Source: Bacteroidales bacterium (GTDB lineage: Bacteria > Bacteroidota > Bacteroidia > Bacteroidales > ML635J-15). From it: 63,306 nucleotides of DNA. The stretch spans positions 1 through 63,306 of the forward strand of contig JAFZWY010000005.1 in the NCBI GenBank assembly GCA_017617125.1, written 5' to 3'. Positions 62,903 through 63,306 of the stretch are shown piece after piece. A program made the position numbers and the translations under genes. Under the pieces are notes generated by a model. It saw nothing but the letters and a program-made list of their open reading frames with translations. It did not search any database and was not told where the DNA came from. Within the stretch, counting starts at the first letter, position 1. Each line of letters opens with the position of its first letter.

Positions 62903-63306
62903 TTATTCCTTCACCATTTTCAATTCTTCCGTTTCGCCGTTTATCCTTTCCACCTTTACCACATACTCGCCAGGGCGGAGACCGCTGATGTCGATTGACA
63001 TTGCGGTGGTGCGGAGAAGGATGCGACCTGTGAGGTCGATGACGGTGGCGCTGACGAAGCCATCACCGAAGATGGTGACCATATCGCTTGCAGGGTTCGG
63101 ATAGAGCGACATTGCTGCGGTGGTTGGCACGCCTATGCCGTTGCAGTCCTGAGCAGTGATGCTGATTGTCTTGGTGGCGGAACATTCGCCACGGGTGACG
63201 GTGAGTGAGACGCTCTGCGTACAGGCATTGTCGAACTGAAGCATTTCAGTGCAGCCTGTACCGCCTGTGCTCCACTGGTAGGAATCGAAATCGCCACAGG
63301 CATCCA
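62903..63306 (-). CDS. C-terminus of a T9SS type A-sorted protein, cut by the right edge
   Basis: The minus-strand frame is open from the window edge to the stop at 62903, giving about 133 residues of a larger exported protein. The visible part begins with a Trp- and Gly-rich repeat-like segment (DSYQWSTGGTGCTE), which recalls SprB-type or PKD-like repeats, then TRGECSATKTISITAQDC, and ends in the type A sorting domain: MSLYPNPASDMVTIFG, VIDLTGRIL, GLRPGEYVVKV and a basic end (MVKE). The ATG at 63244 is internal, not a start. Confidence 0.88.
   Translation of the reverse strand, partial: DACGDFDSYQWSTGGTGCTEMLQFDNACTQSVSLTVTRGECSATKTISITAQDCNGIGVPTTAAMSLYPNPASDMVTIFGDGFVSATVIDLTGRILLRTTAMSIDISGLRPGEYVVKVERINGETEELKMVKE

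Overview
The window reads as a chromosomal segment of an anaerobic member of the Bacteroidales (Bacteroidota). The evidence is direct: several upstream regions carry the Bacteroidota-type -7 promoter box TAnnTTTG, and three proteins end in type IX secretion (T9SS) sorting domains (type A at 33099-36140 and at the right edge, type B at 44763-47426). There is an RprX/RprY-type two-component pair, BatD/BatE, a DUF3822-rsmD pair, a 2-oxoacid:ferredoxin oxidoreductase and a fused NfnAB-type flavoprotein. I see no rRNA, tRNA, CRISPR array, transposase, integrase or phage gene. The order looks like ordinary chromosome with one surface-polysaccharide locus.

Layout. 1-1.9 kb: the first codons of a minus-strand gene cut by the left edge, then nadE. 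2.0-9.5 kb: a seven-gene, tightly coupled plus-strand polysaccharide operon (Wzz-like, Wzx flippase, N5-(carboxyethyl)ornithine-synthase-like dehydrogenase, ATP-grasp ligase, Wzy-like polymerase, two GT4 glycosyltransferases). 9.6-13.3 kb: a RecD-like helicase on the minus strand, then a plus operon of an anchored hypothetical, DUF3822 and rsmD. 13.3-18.6 kb: a minus-strand block with a PafA-family phosphatase homologue whose active site is eroded, then batD, batE, a small exported protein and DUF456. 18.8-21 kb: rprXY. 21-25.3 kb: a degenerate actin-fold protein and a probable DNA-binding protein, diverging from a very AT-rich palindromic intergenic region, then yidD and metK behind a SAM-II-like leader. 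25.3-31 kb: DUF805, asnB, an exported C1B peptidase and a polytopic membrane protein. 30.8-33 kb: a DoxX/MauE-thioredoxin fusion followed by a DUF362 lipoprotein with two 4Fe-4S motifs. 33-40.9 kb: a T9SS protein, a DEDDh exonuclease with a signal peptide, NfnAB fusion, lptB and lpxH. 41-48.2 kb: a DegT aminotransferase, fused SpmAB, a TPR protein, a type-B T9SS protein and a universal stress protein. 48.4-63.3 kb: lpdA, a subtilase ending in a predicted outer-membrane barrel, a fucose-isomerase-fold protein, ridA, korB-korA, gyrB, arginine deiminase, a lipoprotein with a polytopic metal/arsenic-efflux-like permease carrying a His/Cys-rich loop, and the C-terminus of a T9SS protein cut by the right edge.

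How it fits together: the envelope dominates (polysaccharide export, LPS transport and lipid A, T9SS cargo, lipoproteins). Central metabolism is ferredoxin-linked and anaerobic. The parts most worth a second look are the opine-like/ATP-grasp pair inside the polysaccharide operon, the phosphatase homologue lacking most metal ligands, the exported proofreading-type exonuclease, the actin-fold/DNA-binding divergent pair with its operator-like region, the exported iron-sulfur lipoprotein with its redox partner, and families of perfect intergenic hairpins that share outer bases but not inner sequence.
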